Assembly (NCBI GenBank): GCA_963837325.1
Contig: CAWIMV010000001.1
Location: forward strand, 2,852,001 to 2,916,000
From: CAVQKZ01 sp963837325
Lineage (GTDB): Bacteria; Actinomycetota; Actinomycetes; Mycobacteriales; Jatrophihabitantaceae
Direction: 5' to 3'
Length of the DNA: 64,000 nucleotides
Part shown: positions 13,324-22,047 of the stretch, piece by piece
Layout: each line of letters starts with the position of its first letter
How positions within the stretch are numbered: the stretch's first letter is position 1
Made by a program: the position numbers and the translations under genes
Notes under the pieces: model-generated
What the model was told of the DNA's origin: nothing
The model's database searches: none
What the model saw: only the letters and a program-made list of their open reading frames with translations

Positions 13324-15612
13324 TTGCGCGAACTACTCGATCGCCTGCTCGCCGGGACTGCGCCGGGCACCGAGCCGCTCAGGCACGTCGAGGAACTGCC
13401 GCCGCGCGTCGCGGCGACGGCCGAGTGGCCCGCGTGGGTCCCCGAAGCGCTGCGTTCCCGGCTGGCCGCCACGGGGATCGACACTCCGTGGGCCCACCAG
13501 GTCGCCGCGGCCGAAACCGCCTTCGCCGGGCAGTGTGTCGTCGTCGCGACGGGGACGGCGTCGGGCAAGTCGCTCGCCTACCAGCTACCCGCGCTCACCG
13601 GCCTGCTCGCCGACGACCGCAACCGGGTGCTCTACGTGTCGCCCACGAAGGCCCTGGCCGGGGACCAACTGCGCGCGCTGACTGCGCTGGCAGTGCCCGG
13701 CGTGCGGGCCGCCACCTACGACGGCGACACCCCGATCGACGAGCGGGACTGGGTACGCGCCCACGCCAACTGGGTGCTGACCAACCCCGACATGCTCCAC
13801 CGCGGGATGCTGCCCGGCCACGCCCGGTGGGCGCCGTTCTTCCGGCGGCTGCGCTATGTCGTCGTCGACGAGTGCCATCACTACCGCGGTGTGTTCGGCT
13901 CGCACGTGGCCCAGATCCTGCGGCGACTGCGACGAATCTGCGCGGCCTACGGCTCCGCGCCCACGTTCGTCCTCGCGTCGGCGACCGTCGCCTCCCCTGC
14001 AGAGTCGGCAACCCGGCTCGTCGGGCTGCCGGTTACCGCCGTCACCGCCGACGGCTCGCCGCACGGAGCGACGGTCTTCGGCCTGTGGGAGCCGCCGCTG
14101 ACAGCCCTGCGCGGTGAGAACGACGCGCCGATCCGGCGCTCGGCCGGCGCCGAAGCCGGGAGACTGCTGGCCGATCTCGTCGTCGAGGGCGCACGGACGC
14201 TGGCCTTCGTCCGATCCCGACGAGGGGCGGAGCAGACGGCGCTCACGGCGCAGCGGCTGTTGGCCAACGCGGGTCTGACCGAGCTGGTGTCGCGCGTCGC
14301 GGCCTATCGCGCCGGCTATCTCCCCGAGGAACGTCGAGCCCTAGAAGCCGCAATCACATCGGGCCGGCTGCTGGGCGTTGCGGCGACAAACGCGCTGGAG
14401 CTCGGTCTTGATATCAGCGGCCTGGACGCGGTCGTCCTGGCCGGGTTTCCCGGCACGTTGGCGTCGCTGTGGCAGCAGGCTGGCCGAGCCGGGCGTGCCG
14501 GGTCGGCGTCACTCGTCGTATTCGTGGCACGCGACGATCCGCTGGACACCTATCTCGCCCATCACCCGGAAGCCGTTTTCGGCCGGCCCGTAGAGGCGAC
14601 GGTCTTCGACCCCCTGAACCCGTATGTGCTCGGTCCCCAGCTGTGCTGCGCGGCCGCCGAATTGCCGCTGCGGCCGGCCGATCTCGAGACGTTCGGCGGG
14701 CCGGCCGCCGAAGCCGTCGTTGCCGACCTGGTCGCGCGGGGCCAGCTGCGCAGCCGGCCGAGCGGCTGGTACTGGACGGCGCGCGAACGGCCGAGCGCCG
14801 ACATCCGCGGCTCGGGCGGGCCGCCGGTGGCCATCATCGAGGCGGCGACCGGTTCGCTGATCGGGACCGTCGACGCTGGGGCGGCCCATTCAACCGTGCA
14901 CGCCGGGGCGGTGTACCTGCACCAGGGCCAGACGTTCGTGGTCGACGAACTCGACCTGGACCACAGCGCCGCGCTGGTCCACCCCGAGGATCCCGACTGG
15001 ACGACATCGGCCCGCGATGTAACGGACATCGCTGTGGTGCGGACGGACGTGTCGCGGCGGTACGGGCCGGTGAGCGTCAACTTCGGCACCGTCGACGTCA
15101 GCAACCAGGTCGTCAGTTACGTCCGGCGGCAGATGAACACGGGCGAGATCCTGGACGAACTCCCGCTCGAGCTGCCGGCGCGCGACCTGCGCACTCGCGC
15201 CGTTTGGTACACCGTCGCCAATGACGCCCTGGCCGCCGCCGGAATCAACTCGGCCGACGTGCCCGGGGCGGCCCACGCCGCCGAACACGCCGCGATTGGG
15301 CTGCTGCCACTGTTCGCCACCTGTGACCGCTGGGACATCGGCGGTGTCTCGACCGCCCTACATCCCGACACCGGCGAGGCAACCGTGTTTGTGTACGACG
15401 GACACGCCGGTGGTGCCGGCTTCGCCGAGCGCGGACACCGCACGATCGCCGAGTGGTTGGCGGCAACGCGGACAGCGATTGCGTCGTGCGAATGCCTGAC
15501 CGGCTGCCCGTCGTGCGTGCAATCGCCGAAGTGCGGTAACGGCAACGATCCGCTCGACAAGGCCGGCGCGGTGCGGTTGCTCGACCTGGTGCTGGCCGAG
15601 CTGCGCGGGTAG
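13324..15612 (+). CDS. DEAD/DEAH-box helicase with C-terminal Zn cluster (MrfA/YprA type)
   Basis: This 762-residue superfamily 2 helicase has Walker A ATGTASGKSLAYQ near residue 80, DECHHY as motif II near 182, SATVASP as motif III and the QQAGRAGRAG motif VI. The C-terminal DUF1998 region carries four cysteines (CECLTGCPSC and PKC), which bind Zn in the MrfA DNA-repair helicases. It corresponds by position to Rv3649 of M. tuberculosis. TTG 13324 is used because GGAGAGGAGG lies just upstream. A repair role, such as on crosslinked DNA, is inferred from MrfA. Confidence 0.93.
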   Translation: MRELLDRLLAGTAPGTEPLRHVEELPPRVAATAEWPAWVPEALRSRLAATGIDTPWAHQVAAAETAFAGQCVVVATGTASGKSLAYQLPALTGLLADDRNRVLYVSPTKALAGDQLRALTALAVPGVRAATYDGDTPIDERDWVRAHANWVLTNPDMLHRGMLPGHARWAPFFRRLRYVVVDECHHYRGVFGSHVAQILRRLRRICAAYGSAPTFVLASATVASPAESATRLVGLPVTAVTADGSPHGATVFGLWEPPLTALRGENDAPIRRSAGAEAGRLLADLVVEGARTLAFVRSRRGAEQTALTAQRLLANAGLTELVSRVAAYRAGYLPEERRALEAAITSGRLLGVAATNALELGLDISGLDAVVLAGFPGTLASLWQQAGRAGRAGSASLVVFVARDDPLDTYLAHHPEAVFGRPVEATVFDPLNPYVLGPQLCCAAAELPLRPADLETFGGPAAEAVVADLVARGQLRSRPSGWYWTARERPSADIRGSGGPPVAIIEAATGSLIGTVDAGAAHSTVHAGAVYLHQGQTFVVDELDLDHSAALVHPEDPDWTTSARDVTDIAVVRTDVSRRYGPVSVNFGTVDVSNQVVSYVRRQMNTGEILDELPLELPARDLRTRAVWYTVANDALAAAGINSADVPGAAHAAEHAAIGLLPLFATCDRWDIGGVSTALHPDTGEATVFVYDGHAGGAGFAERGHRTIAEWLAATRTAIASCECLTGCPSCVQSPKCGNGNDPLDKAGAVRLLDLVLAELRG

Positions 15613-15669
15613 CGCTGCCGGGCGGACGAGGCGCTATCGGCCGGACGAAGCGCTACCGGGCGACGGCCT
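15613..15669. repeat. 19-bp tandem repeat, three units
   Basis: Units begin CGCTGCCGGGCGGACGAGG, CGCTATCGGCCGGACGAAG and CGCTACCGGGCGACGGCCT at 15613, 15632 and 15651. The third reaches into the end of the TadE-like gene. The repeat lies between the convergent helicase and tad genes. Confidence 0.65.
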
Positions 15670-16030
15670 GGCGCCCCGCCCGGGCGCTGGCAACCACCTC
15701 CCGTACCCCGATGACGGGCAGCCGGACCGCCAAGCCGAGCTGGACGGTCACGGTGCCACTGCGCGCAGAAGCGCTCAACGCGGGCTGGCATCGGCGCACG
15801 GTCGCCCCATTGGCGACCGCGATACGCGCGACCGCTTGACACACCCCGTCCGTGACGCCGATCTGACCGGCACCGGCTAGCGCCGCGAGGTCAGCTACCG
15901 ATTCCGCCCGGTGCCGGGCGAGGACAGCCGACGCGCGCAGCGTGCACGCGAAGGAGACGACGAGCAGGAGCGCACAACAACCGATGACCCACACGCTGGC
16001 CGAACCGCGCTCGCGACTCGGCCGCCTCAT
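15653..16030 (-). CDS. TadE-like protein of the Tad/Flp cluster (Rv3654c type)
   Basis: This 125-residue protein has a short basic N-terminus (MRRPSRERGSASVW), one strongly hydrophobic segment at about 12–30, then a region that would lie outside the membrane and contains two cysteines. It matches the last gene of the actinobacterial tad cluster, often annotated Rv3654c-like TadE. The ATG at 16030 overlaps the tadE stop. Longer versions starting at 16093 would overlap tadE heavily. It is probably a minor pilin-like component. The mature function is unproven. Confidence 0.82.
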   Translation of the reverse strand: MRRPSRERGSASVWVIGCCALLLVVSFACTLRASAVLARHRAESVADLAALAGAGQIGVTDGVCQAVARIAVANGATVRRCQPALSASARSGTVTVQLGLAVRLPVIGVREVVASARAGRQAVAR

Positions 16031-16383
16031 GGGGGCACCGACGGCTCGACCGCAGCAACGGCCTGCTCGCTGACGGTGAGGCTCGGCAACCACCCCGCCA
16101 GCGGATGCGCGACCACGCGCGCGGTTGCCACGACCTCGTCGCCGGCGGTGCTGATCGCCACGGAGACACCGGGCGCCGCCCGCTGTGCGAGCCGCCGCGC
16201 TTGATCGGGATCACCCCGTGCGGCTGCTCGGGCGGCCTCGCGCGCGGCGTCTTGGGCGCGCACCCGCACGCCCGCCACCGACACCGCACTTATCGCCACC
16301 GCGAGGACCAGAACGAGCACTGGCAAGCAGGCGGCCAGCTCAGCGGTGACCATGCCGCACTCACCTCGCGGGCTAGATCGCAT
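16027..16383 (-). CDS. TadE-family pseudopilin
   Basis: This 118-residue protein has a prepilin-like N-terminus: a short leader ending in Gly, then MVTAELAACLPVLVLVLAVA with Glu at +5, the pattern cut by TadV-type peptidases. ATG 16383 is preferred over 16353 because only the longer form contains the leader before the Gly|Met cleavage site. It overlaps the DUF4244 gene by 11 bp and the next gene by 4 bp, forming one operon. TadE proteins are minor pilins needed for Flp pilus assembly. Confidence 0.85.
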   Translation of the reverse strand: MRSSPRGECGMVTAELAACLPVLVLVLAVAISAVSVAGVRVRAQDAAREAARAAARGDPDQARRLAQRAAPGVSVAISTAGDEVVATARVVAHPLAGWLPSLTVSEQAVAAVEPSVPP

Positions 16384-16600
16384 GCAGCGCCGACTGCACG
16401 ATCGAGCTGAGGGCGGACGAGACGGCCGGGCTGCGCACCACCTTGTAGAGCACGACCGCGAATGCCACGGCCGCGACAGTTCCGACCGCGTATTCCGCCG
16501 TCGTCATGCCGGCGTCGGCCGAGGCCCGGATTCCCTTTGCCCGCTGGGCTATTCGCTTGAAGAGGTTCATGGCGACGAGCCAAGCGCGTCGGGATGTCAT
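16373..16600 (-). CDS. Flp-type major pilin (DUF4244 protein)
   Basis: This 75-residue protein has a leader of about 31 residues ending in Gly, followed by MTTAEYAVGTVAAVAFA with Glu at +5, the conserved Flp pilin N-terminus and hydrophobic helix. DUF4244 proteins (Rv3656c type) occupy this place in actinobacterial tad clusters. No strong ribosome site is seen before ATG 16600. ATG 16570 is an alternative. In relatives this gene directly follows tadC, but here tadC lies 24 kb away at 40756. Confidence 0.88.
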   Translation of the reverse strand: MTSRRAWLVAMNLFKRIAQRAKGIRASADAGMTTAEYAVGTVAAVAFAVVLYKVVRSPAVSSALSSIVQSALHAI

Positions 16601-16621
16601 TAGTCAGCCGTCCGGGTGGAT

Positions 16622-16650
16622 CTGTGGACGACACGCCACCCTGTGGACAA
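16622..16650. promoter_or_regulatory. Paired TGTGGAC boxes upstream of the pilin operon
   Basis: CTGTGGACGA at 16622 and CTGTGGACAA at 16641 are 19 bp apart in the divergent gap between the pilin gene and the YCII gene. The reverse complement TTGTCCACAG is one base from the actinobacterial DnaA box TTGTCCACA extended by A. A similar pair, in reverse order, lies upstream of ssd at 44179–44206. The function, DnaA binding or another regulator, is inferred. Confidence 0.55.
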
Positions 16651-16684
16651 GTCGGGTGTCAGGCCCGGCCCCTATGTTCGCGGC

Positions 16685-16990
16685 ATGACTACCTTCGCGC
16701 TGACCTTGGTGCACGGGCGGGCGTGGGATGACGAGCGTCCGATCCGCAGACAGGACGCTTGGTCTGAGCACGCCGCGTTCATGGATGCGCTGGTCGATGA
16801 AGGGCTGATCCTCGTGGGCGGCCCGCTCGACGAGGGTGACAGCACGCTGCACCTCGTCGAGGCCCCGGACGAGACGCACATCAGAACCCGGCTCGGCGAG
16901 GATCCGTGGGCGGCAATGGGGTTGCTCGAGATCGGCTCGATCCAGCGGTGGCAATTGTGGCTCGACGGCCGACCGGGACGTCACCGATGA
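16685..16990 (+). CDS. YCII-related domain protein
   Basis: This 101-residue protein starts MTTFALTLVHG and has the compact ferredoxin-like alpha-beta pattern of YCII proteins, including an HAAFMDALVDEG helix and the GGPLDEGDSTLH segment. Members are dimeric and mostly uncharacterised. A His/Asp pair is thought to be the active site. ATG 16685 fits the family start. It is the first gene of the accessory block and is followed 34 bp later by a DinB-family gene. Confidence 0.8.
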   Translation: MTTFALTLVHGRAWDDERPIRRQDAWSEHAAFMDALVDEGLILVGGPLDEGDSTLHLVEAPDETHIRTRLGEDPWAAMGLLEIGSIQRWQLWLDGRPGRHR

Positions 16991-17023
16991 CAAGCTCGAT
17001 CCTGGCAATGGCAAGGTTGCGGC

Positions 17024-17614
17024 ATGGCTGACATGGACCCGAAGGCGACCCTGCACCGTTACCTCCAGGCCGGCCGCGACGCCTTGCTGTGGAAGCTGGA
17101 CGGGCTCTCGGAGTACGACATCCGACGGCCGCTGACGCCGACGGGCACCAACCTGCTCGGCCTGGTCAAGCACGTCGCCAGTGTCGAGTTCGACTACTTC
17201 GGCCCCACGTTCGACCGGCCGCACAACGAACCGCTGCCCTGGTTCGCCGACGATGCCGAAGCGAACGCCGACATGTGGGCCACGATCGACCAGTCGCGGG
17301 AGCAGATCGTCGCCCTCTACCACCGCGCATGGGCGCACGCGGACGCCACGATCGAAGCCCTGCCGATTGACGCGATCGGGCACGTGCCGTGGTGGCCGCC
17401 TGAACGCAGCGAGGTGACGCTGCATCTCGTACTGACCCACGTGATTGCCGAGACGAACCGGCACGCCGGCCACGCCGACATCGTGCGAGAACTTATCGAC
17501 GGGGCGGCGGGCCTGCGGGAGGGCAACGACAACATGGTGCCCGGAGACGAGGCGTGGTGGGAGAACTACCGACGCCAACTGGAAAGCGTGGCCCGCAAGG
17601 CGGGCGAGCGCTGA
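17024..17614 (+). CDS. DinB-family (DUF664) protein
   Basis: This 196-residue four-helix protein belongs to the DinB/DUF664 metal-binding superfamily. The expected His triad is visible as His50 (VKHVASVE) and His147 plus His150 (NRHAGHADI). Relatives include mycothiol- and bacillithiol-dependent transferases, so a thiol-transferase role is possible but not shown. ATG 17024 follows the YCII gene closely. The gene converges with the MBL gene, whose stop lies 16 bp downstream. Confidence 0.87.
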   Translation: MADMDPKATLHRYLQAGRDALLWKLDGLSEYDIRRPLTPTGTNLLGLVKHVASVEFDYFGPTFDRPHNEPLPWFADDAEANADMWATIDQSREQIVALYHRAWAHADATIEALPIDAIGHVPWWPPERSEVTLHLVLTHVIAETNRHAGHADIVRELIDGAAGLREGNDNMVPGDEAWWENYRRQLESVARKAGER

Positions 17615-17629
17615 GCGGGCCCACCCGAC

Positions 17630-18436
17630 TTATTCGGGGCACCACGTCCGGATGCGGCCCGGTCGGACCCGGCCAAACCGCAGCTCCGGGAAATGCGCAC
17701 CGACGCCAATGGTGTGCCCATCTTCGAGTTCGCGCCACAGGCGGTCTCGGGTCCGGTTGGCCAGTGTCGGGTCGACGTCGCCCATGGAGTGCCAGGTCGG
17801 TTCCTCGATCTGGACGGGACAGGTGATGGCGTCGCCGACGAGCACCAGCCGCCGTTCGCCCCGAGACACCGCGACGCAGATGTGGCCGGGCGTGTGCCCG
17901 GGCGCGGGCAGCGCGGTGACGCCGGGTGCGACAGCGGTGTCGACGTCGATCGGCCGCAAGCGCTCGGCATTCGCGCGGTCGCGGAAGCCGGCTCGAATAT
18001 GCGCGACCATCTCCCCGGAACCGGTGACGAAATGGTCCCAGTCGCCGACGCCGAACCAAATGGTTGCCTCCGGGAAGACCGCCTTGGCGTCGAGATCGAA
18101 GAGCCAGCCGACGTGGTCGGCGTGCAGGTGGGAGCAGACCACATCGGTTATCTCCGTAGGCGCGACACCGAGCGCGCGCAAGCCGGTGGGCAGTTGACCG
18201 CCGACGAGTTGCATGCCGCCGGTCATTTCCTCGCGCTCGGGCCCGAGACCGGCGTCGACGAGCACCACGCGGCCATCGATGCGGATGAGGAAGCACCCGA
18301 TCGGTAACCACGCCGCTTGGTCGCGGTTGAACACGTCGGGCCGCGCCGTCGGCGCCACCTGGCTGCCGAAGTAGCTCGGCCGGGCGACGAAAGTGCCGTC
18401 GGATATCGCGTCCAGTTGAATGTCGCCGATTCGCAC
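17630..18436 (-). CDS. MBL-fold metallo-hydrolase (lactonase-like)
   Basis: This protein of about 268 residues has the metallo-beta-lactamase motif SHLHADHVG near residues 98–106, a later GHTPGH His and GDA Asp, and a C-terminal GAHFP His. These make up a complete dinuclear metal site. The overall pattern resembles AHL-lactonase/AttM-type MBL proteins, but the substrate is unknown. GTG 18436 (VRIGDIQLDAISDG) is chosen because the conserved domain begins there. A start at 18490 would run into the palindromic repeat. Confidence 0.88.
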   Translation of the reverse strand: MRIGDIQLDAISDGTFVARPSYFGSQVAPTARPDVFNRDQAAWLPIGCFLIRIDGRVVLVDAGLGPEREEMTGGMQLVGGQLPTGLRALGVAPTEITDVVCSHLHADHVGWLFDLDAKAVFPEATIWFGVGDWDHFVTGSGEMVAHIRAGFRDRANAERLRPIDVDTAVAPGVTALPAPGHTPGHICVAVSRGERRLVLVGDAITCPVQIEEPTWHSMGDVDPTLANRTRDRLWRELEDGHTIGVGAHFPELRFGRVRPGRIRTWCPE

Positions 18437-18479
18437 AGGTCCATGCTGCCGCAGAGCCGGATCCGTCCCGGCCCCACAT

Positions 18480-18545
18480 CGAGTGGTCACTTATGCGGCG
18501 AGTGGCCACCTATAAGCGACCACTCGCCGCATAAGTGACCACTCG
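18480..18545. repeat. Palindromic intergenic repeat, copy 2 (near perfect)
   Basis: Perfect 26-bp arms, from CGAGTGGTCACTTATGCG on the left to CGCATAAGTGACCACTCG on the right, enclose a 14-nt centre. Each arm itself contains the CGAGTGG half site twice. It is a better-preserved copy of the element at 1082–1151. It lies between the divergent MBL and GGDEF/EAL genes. Confidence 0.85.
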
Positions 18546-18645
18546 CGCACCCTCAAGCGGCGGGATCCCGGGCCGATTGGATCAGTGACGCATCCAGCGA
18601 CTCGGCCGCTCAGATGCAGCCGTGACGAGGAGGGAGATTGGATAC

Positions 18646-21600
18646 GTGTCCGATCCGGTCACCGTCCTCGTTCTCACCCCGAGCATCGGGGGGTTCTACT
18701 TCGGCGAACTCATCGCCGGCATCAACCGCGAGGTCACCGGCGCAGGTGGACGCATCGTGCTCGTGCAAACCCGATGCGGCGTCCCTCGTGGCAACGAGGC
18801 GAGCGCGCCCGGGGAACTCGCTGCGCACGTTGCATGGGACGAGGTGGCCGGGGTCGTCTCCGTCACCGCCGCGGTGCAGACGAGTTACCTGCGGCAACTG
18901 CGCGACGCCGGCAAGCCCGTGGTACTCGTCAGCAGCCGGGAGCGCGACTTCGACGCACCAGTCGCCCTCCCCGACAATCACGCAGGCACGTTCGCCGCGG
19001 TCGAACACCTCATCGGGCACGGGCACACCCGGATCGGCTTCGTCGGCGACCTGGCTCAGCCGGACATGCGCGACCGTTGCGCGGCCTACCACCAAGCACT
19101 GGAGGCCAACGGGATCGAGTCGGATCCGGCGCTGGTGTTCACGGCACCCGATGCAGACTGGTCAGGCGGCGCCCTGGCCGCGCGCGACGTGTTGGCCTGC
19201 GCCGATCGGCCCACCGCGTTGATGGTGGCCACCGACCGCAACGCAATCACCCTGATGCGAACCCTGAGCGACGCGGGGGTGGTGGTCCCGCGCGACATCG
19301 CCGTGATCGGATTCGACAACATCGAGGCCGCCGCGTTCAGCACACCCACGCTGTCCAGCGTCACCCAACGATTCGGTGAGGTCGGCGCCCTTGCCGCCCG
19401 GATGGTGCTCGCTCAGATGCGTGGCGGCACGGCGCCCCTTGCGCAGCAGGTGCCGGCGAGCGCCTTGATCGAACTCCGGGACTCGTGTGGCTGTATTACC
19501 GGCGCGCTCGGTACGCGCATCGTCGAGCAGGACGGCCCGCCCAGTCGTGACCAGCTGGAAGAGACGATCGGCCGGGCCCTGGGGCGCGGACCTAGCACGG
19601 TCGACGGCCCGACCCGCTCAGAGGTGGCCGCGGTCGTGGTCGAGACGAACCGCTTGATCGATCGCGGCAGCGATGCCACCGCGGTCGAGATCAAGTCGCT
19701 GACGGCGTGGCTGCACCGGCTCACGTCGCGACCCGACGTCCTGCGCCGTATTACCGGCGCGATGATCGAATACATTCAGCGCTACGCGGCGGCCGACTCC
19801 GAGGGCGCCCGCGCGCCGGTTCCGGTGGGCGGCGAGCAACTGACGACCGCCCTCTGGCAGGTGCAGGCCGGCACGTTCCTCCGGCAGACCGAAACGACCC
19901 ACGCCGCGCTCGAGGAGCAGTACGTGGTCGACGCCGGGATGCTCGACGTCGGCCGGTCCGACCCGCGCTCTCTCGACTGGCTGGCCGGTACGCACGTGCG
20001 AGCCGGGGCGCTGGCGCTGTGGGCCGACGGCGCCCGATCCGACCGGCTGCAGATAGCCGGCACGTACGACCCGGGCGGCCTGCTCCCCGATCTGCTCGGC
20101 GCGGCCACGATGCCCGAGTCCTTCCCGCCCGCGGACTTCATCGACGCCGCCCAAGCCGTCGATCGCGGCGTGTGCATCGTCGTGCCGGTATCCACCAAGG
20201 ACCACGAATGGGGTCTGCTGGCCGTCGTCGGCGAGATCAACACGACATCGACGCTCGACACCTACCGCCATTGGGCGACCCAGCTGTGCACCCGGTTCGA
20301 GCAGCAGAAGCTGCAGGAAGCGGTGCGCGCCAGCGAAGAGCGCTATGCCCTCGCCGCCCGGGCATCGCACGACGGACTGTGGGAGTGGGATCTGGCCAGC
20401 GAGGTCTACATGTCCGACCGTTGCTGCGCCATCCTCGGTTTCGAGCCTGACGACGGCGCGGATCGACTGGCTCGGTGGTACGCGCTGGTGCACCCGGACG
20501 ACCTCGCGGAGATGGGGCGCAGCGTGCGCAGCGTCGCCGACGGCGAGCAGGAGATGATCAGCACCGAATATCGCCTACGCGGCGCGGACGACAGCTACCG
20601 GTGGGTCCTCGCCCGCGCGCTGGGCGTGCGCTCGGCGGACGGCTCGATCGAGCGGGTGATCGGCTCGCTGTCCGACGTCCACGAGCGGCGATCGCTCGAG
20701 GACCAATTGCGAGAGAACGCGTTGTACGACGCACTGACCGGGCTGCCCAACCGGCGGCTGTTCCTCAGCCAGCTCGACTTCGCCATCGAACTGTGGCAAC
20801 GCTCGCAGACCCCGTTTGCCGTGATCTTTCTTGACCTTGACGGGTTCAAGGCCATCAACGACTCACTCGGACACCAGATGGGCGACCGGGTGCTGACAGA
20901 GATCGGCAGCCGAATTCGGCGGGAGTTGCGAGGCGTCGACACCGGTTCGCGCTTCGGCGGGGACGAGTTCGCGATCCTGCTCCACGACGTAGCGGCGGAC
21001 GGCGTCCTGAAGGTGGCCCGGCGCGTGCAGAAGGGTCTGGCCGAGGTCATCCGCCTGGACAATCACGAATTCACGATCGGGGCCAGTCTCGGCGTTGCCA
21101 CCACCGCGGTCGAATATGCCTCTGCCGAGGACGTCCTGCGCGACGCCGACACGGCGATGTACCACGCCAAGGACACCGAGCGCGGCACGGTCTCGTTCTT
21201 CGATGCAGCTATGCACGCGCTGGCAGTGCGCGAGCTCGGGCTCAATGCGGAGATCCGGCGTGGGCTCGAGGAGCACCAGTTCGAGATGCGCTACCAGCCG
21301 ATCGTCGACCTCGTCACCGGCCGCGCTGATCGGTTCGAGGCCCTCGTGCGGTGGCGCCATCCCGAACGCGGCCTGCTCCTTCCGGAAGAGTTCCTGCCGT
21401 TGATGGGCGAGACCGGGCTGATCATCGGGCTCAGCCAATGGATCCTCAACGAAGTCTGCCGCCAGCTCGCCGCTTGGGGACCGGGCGTGGCCAACGTGGC
21501 CGTGAACGTCTCCGATGGCGAGTTCTGGCACAGCGACCTGCTGGCTACCGTCCTGGACGGGCTCGACCGCCATGGCCTGACCGCCGATCGACTCACACTC

Positions 21601-22047
21601 GAGATCACGGAAGGCATCATCATGCGCCGGCCCGAGGCCGCGCTGCGGCTGATGCAGAGCATGCGCGCGGCCGGCCTGGAATTGCATGTCGACGACTTCG
21701 GCACCGGTTACTCCTCTTTGGAGACGCTGAACCGGTTCCCGGTAGGTGCGTTCAAGATCGATCGGTCGTTCATCGCCAACCTCGCGCCCGGCGAGCCCAC
21801 CGCCGAACTGGTTCGCGCAATCATCGATCTGGGCAAGGCCCTTGGCCTGTCCGTCGTGGCCGAAGGCGTCGAGACCAGGGAGCAACTGGAGGCCCTGCAG
21901 CAGATGGGCTGCGTCACCGGGCAAGGGTTCCTGTTCATGCCGGCGGTATCCGGCGAGCATGTCGCTGGCCTGCTCGGTCGCGTGCTGAGTCCGCAACGTC
22001 CCGAGGTCGAGGCGCTGCCTACAGTGAGCCGCGCGACAGCTCTGTGA
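18646..22047 (+). CDS. PBP1-like sensor–PAS–GGDEF–EAL cyclic-di-GMP enzyme
   Basis: This protein of about 1133 residues has a LacI/PBP1-type ligand-binding domain (about 1–290, no DNA-binding head), a GAF-like stretch (about 410–560), PAS/PAC (about 563–690), GGDEF (about 690–855) and EAL (about 875–1115). The GGDEF motif RFGGDEF is intact and has the inhibitory I-site RGVD five residues before it. The EAL domain keeps EALVRW, LEITEG, DDFGTGYSSL and the EGVET loop, so both synthesis and hydrolysis of c-di-GMP are possible. No membrane segment is seen. GTG 18646 is preferred because GAGGAGGGAG lies about ten bases upstream. It overlaps the end of the convergent GMC gene by 29 bp. Confidence 0.93.
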   Translation: MSDPVTVLVLTPSIGGFYFGELIAGINREVTGAGGRIVLVQTRCGVPRGNEASAPGELAAHVAWDEVAGVVSVTAAVQTSYLRQLRDAGKPVVLVSSRERDFDAPVALPDNHAGTFAAVEHLIGHGHTRIGFVGDLAQPDMRDRCAAYHQALEANGIESDPALVFTAPDADWSGGALAARDVLACADRPTALMVATDRNAITLMRTLSDAGVVVPRDIAVIGFDNIEAAAFSTPTLSSVTQRFGEVGALAARMVLAQMRGGTAPLAQQVPASALIELRDSCGCITGALGTRIVEQDGPPSRDQLEETIGRALGRGPSTVDGPTRSEVAAVVVETNRLIDRGSDATAVEIKSLTAWLHRLTSRPDVLRRITGAMIEYIQRYAAADSEGARAPVPVGGEQLTTALWQVQAGTFLRQTETTHAALEEQYVVDAGMLDVGRSDPRSLDWLAGTHVRAGALALWADGARSDRLQIAGTYDPGGLLPDLLGAATMPESFPPADFIDAAQAVDRGVCIVVPVSTKDHEWGLLAVVGEINTTSTLDTYRHWATQLCTRFEQQKLQEAVRASEERYALAARASHDGLWEWDLASEVYMSDRCCAILGFEPDDGADRLARWYALVHPDDLAEMGRSVRSVADGEQEMISTEYRLRGADDSYRWVLARALGVRSADGSIERVIGSLSDVHERRSLEDQLRENALYDALTGLPNRRLFLSQLDFAIELWQRSQTPFAVIFLDLDGFKAINDSLGHQMGDRVLTEIGSRIRRELRGVDTGSRFGGDEFAILLHDVAADGVLKVARRVQKGLAEVIRLDNHEFTIGASLGVATTAVEYASAEDVLRDADTAMYHAKDTERGTVSFFDAAMHALAVRELGLNAEIRRGLEEHQFEMRYQPIVDLVTGRADRFEALVRWRHPERGLLLPEEFLPLMGETGLIIGLSQWILNEVCRQLAAWGPGVANVAVNVSDGEFWHSDLLATVLDGLDRHGLTADRLTLEITEGIIMRRPEAALRLMQSMRAAGLELHVDDFGTGYSSLETLNRFPVGAFKIDRSFIANLAPGEPTAELVRAIIDLGKALGLSVVAEGVETREQLEALQQMGCVTGQGFLFMPAVSGEHVAGLLGRVLSPQRPEVEALPTVSRATAL

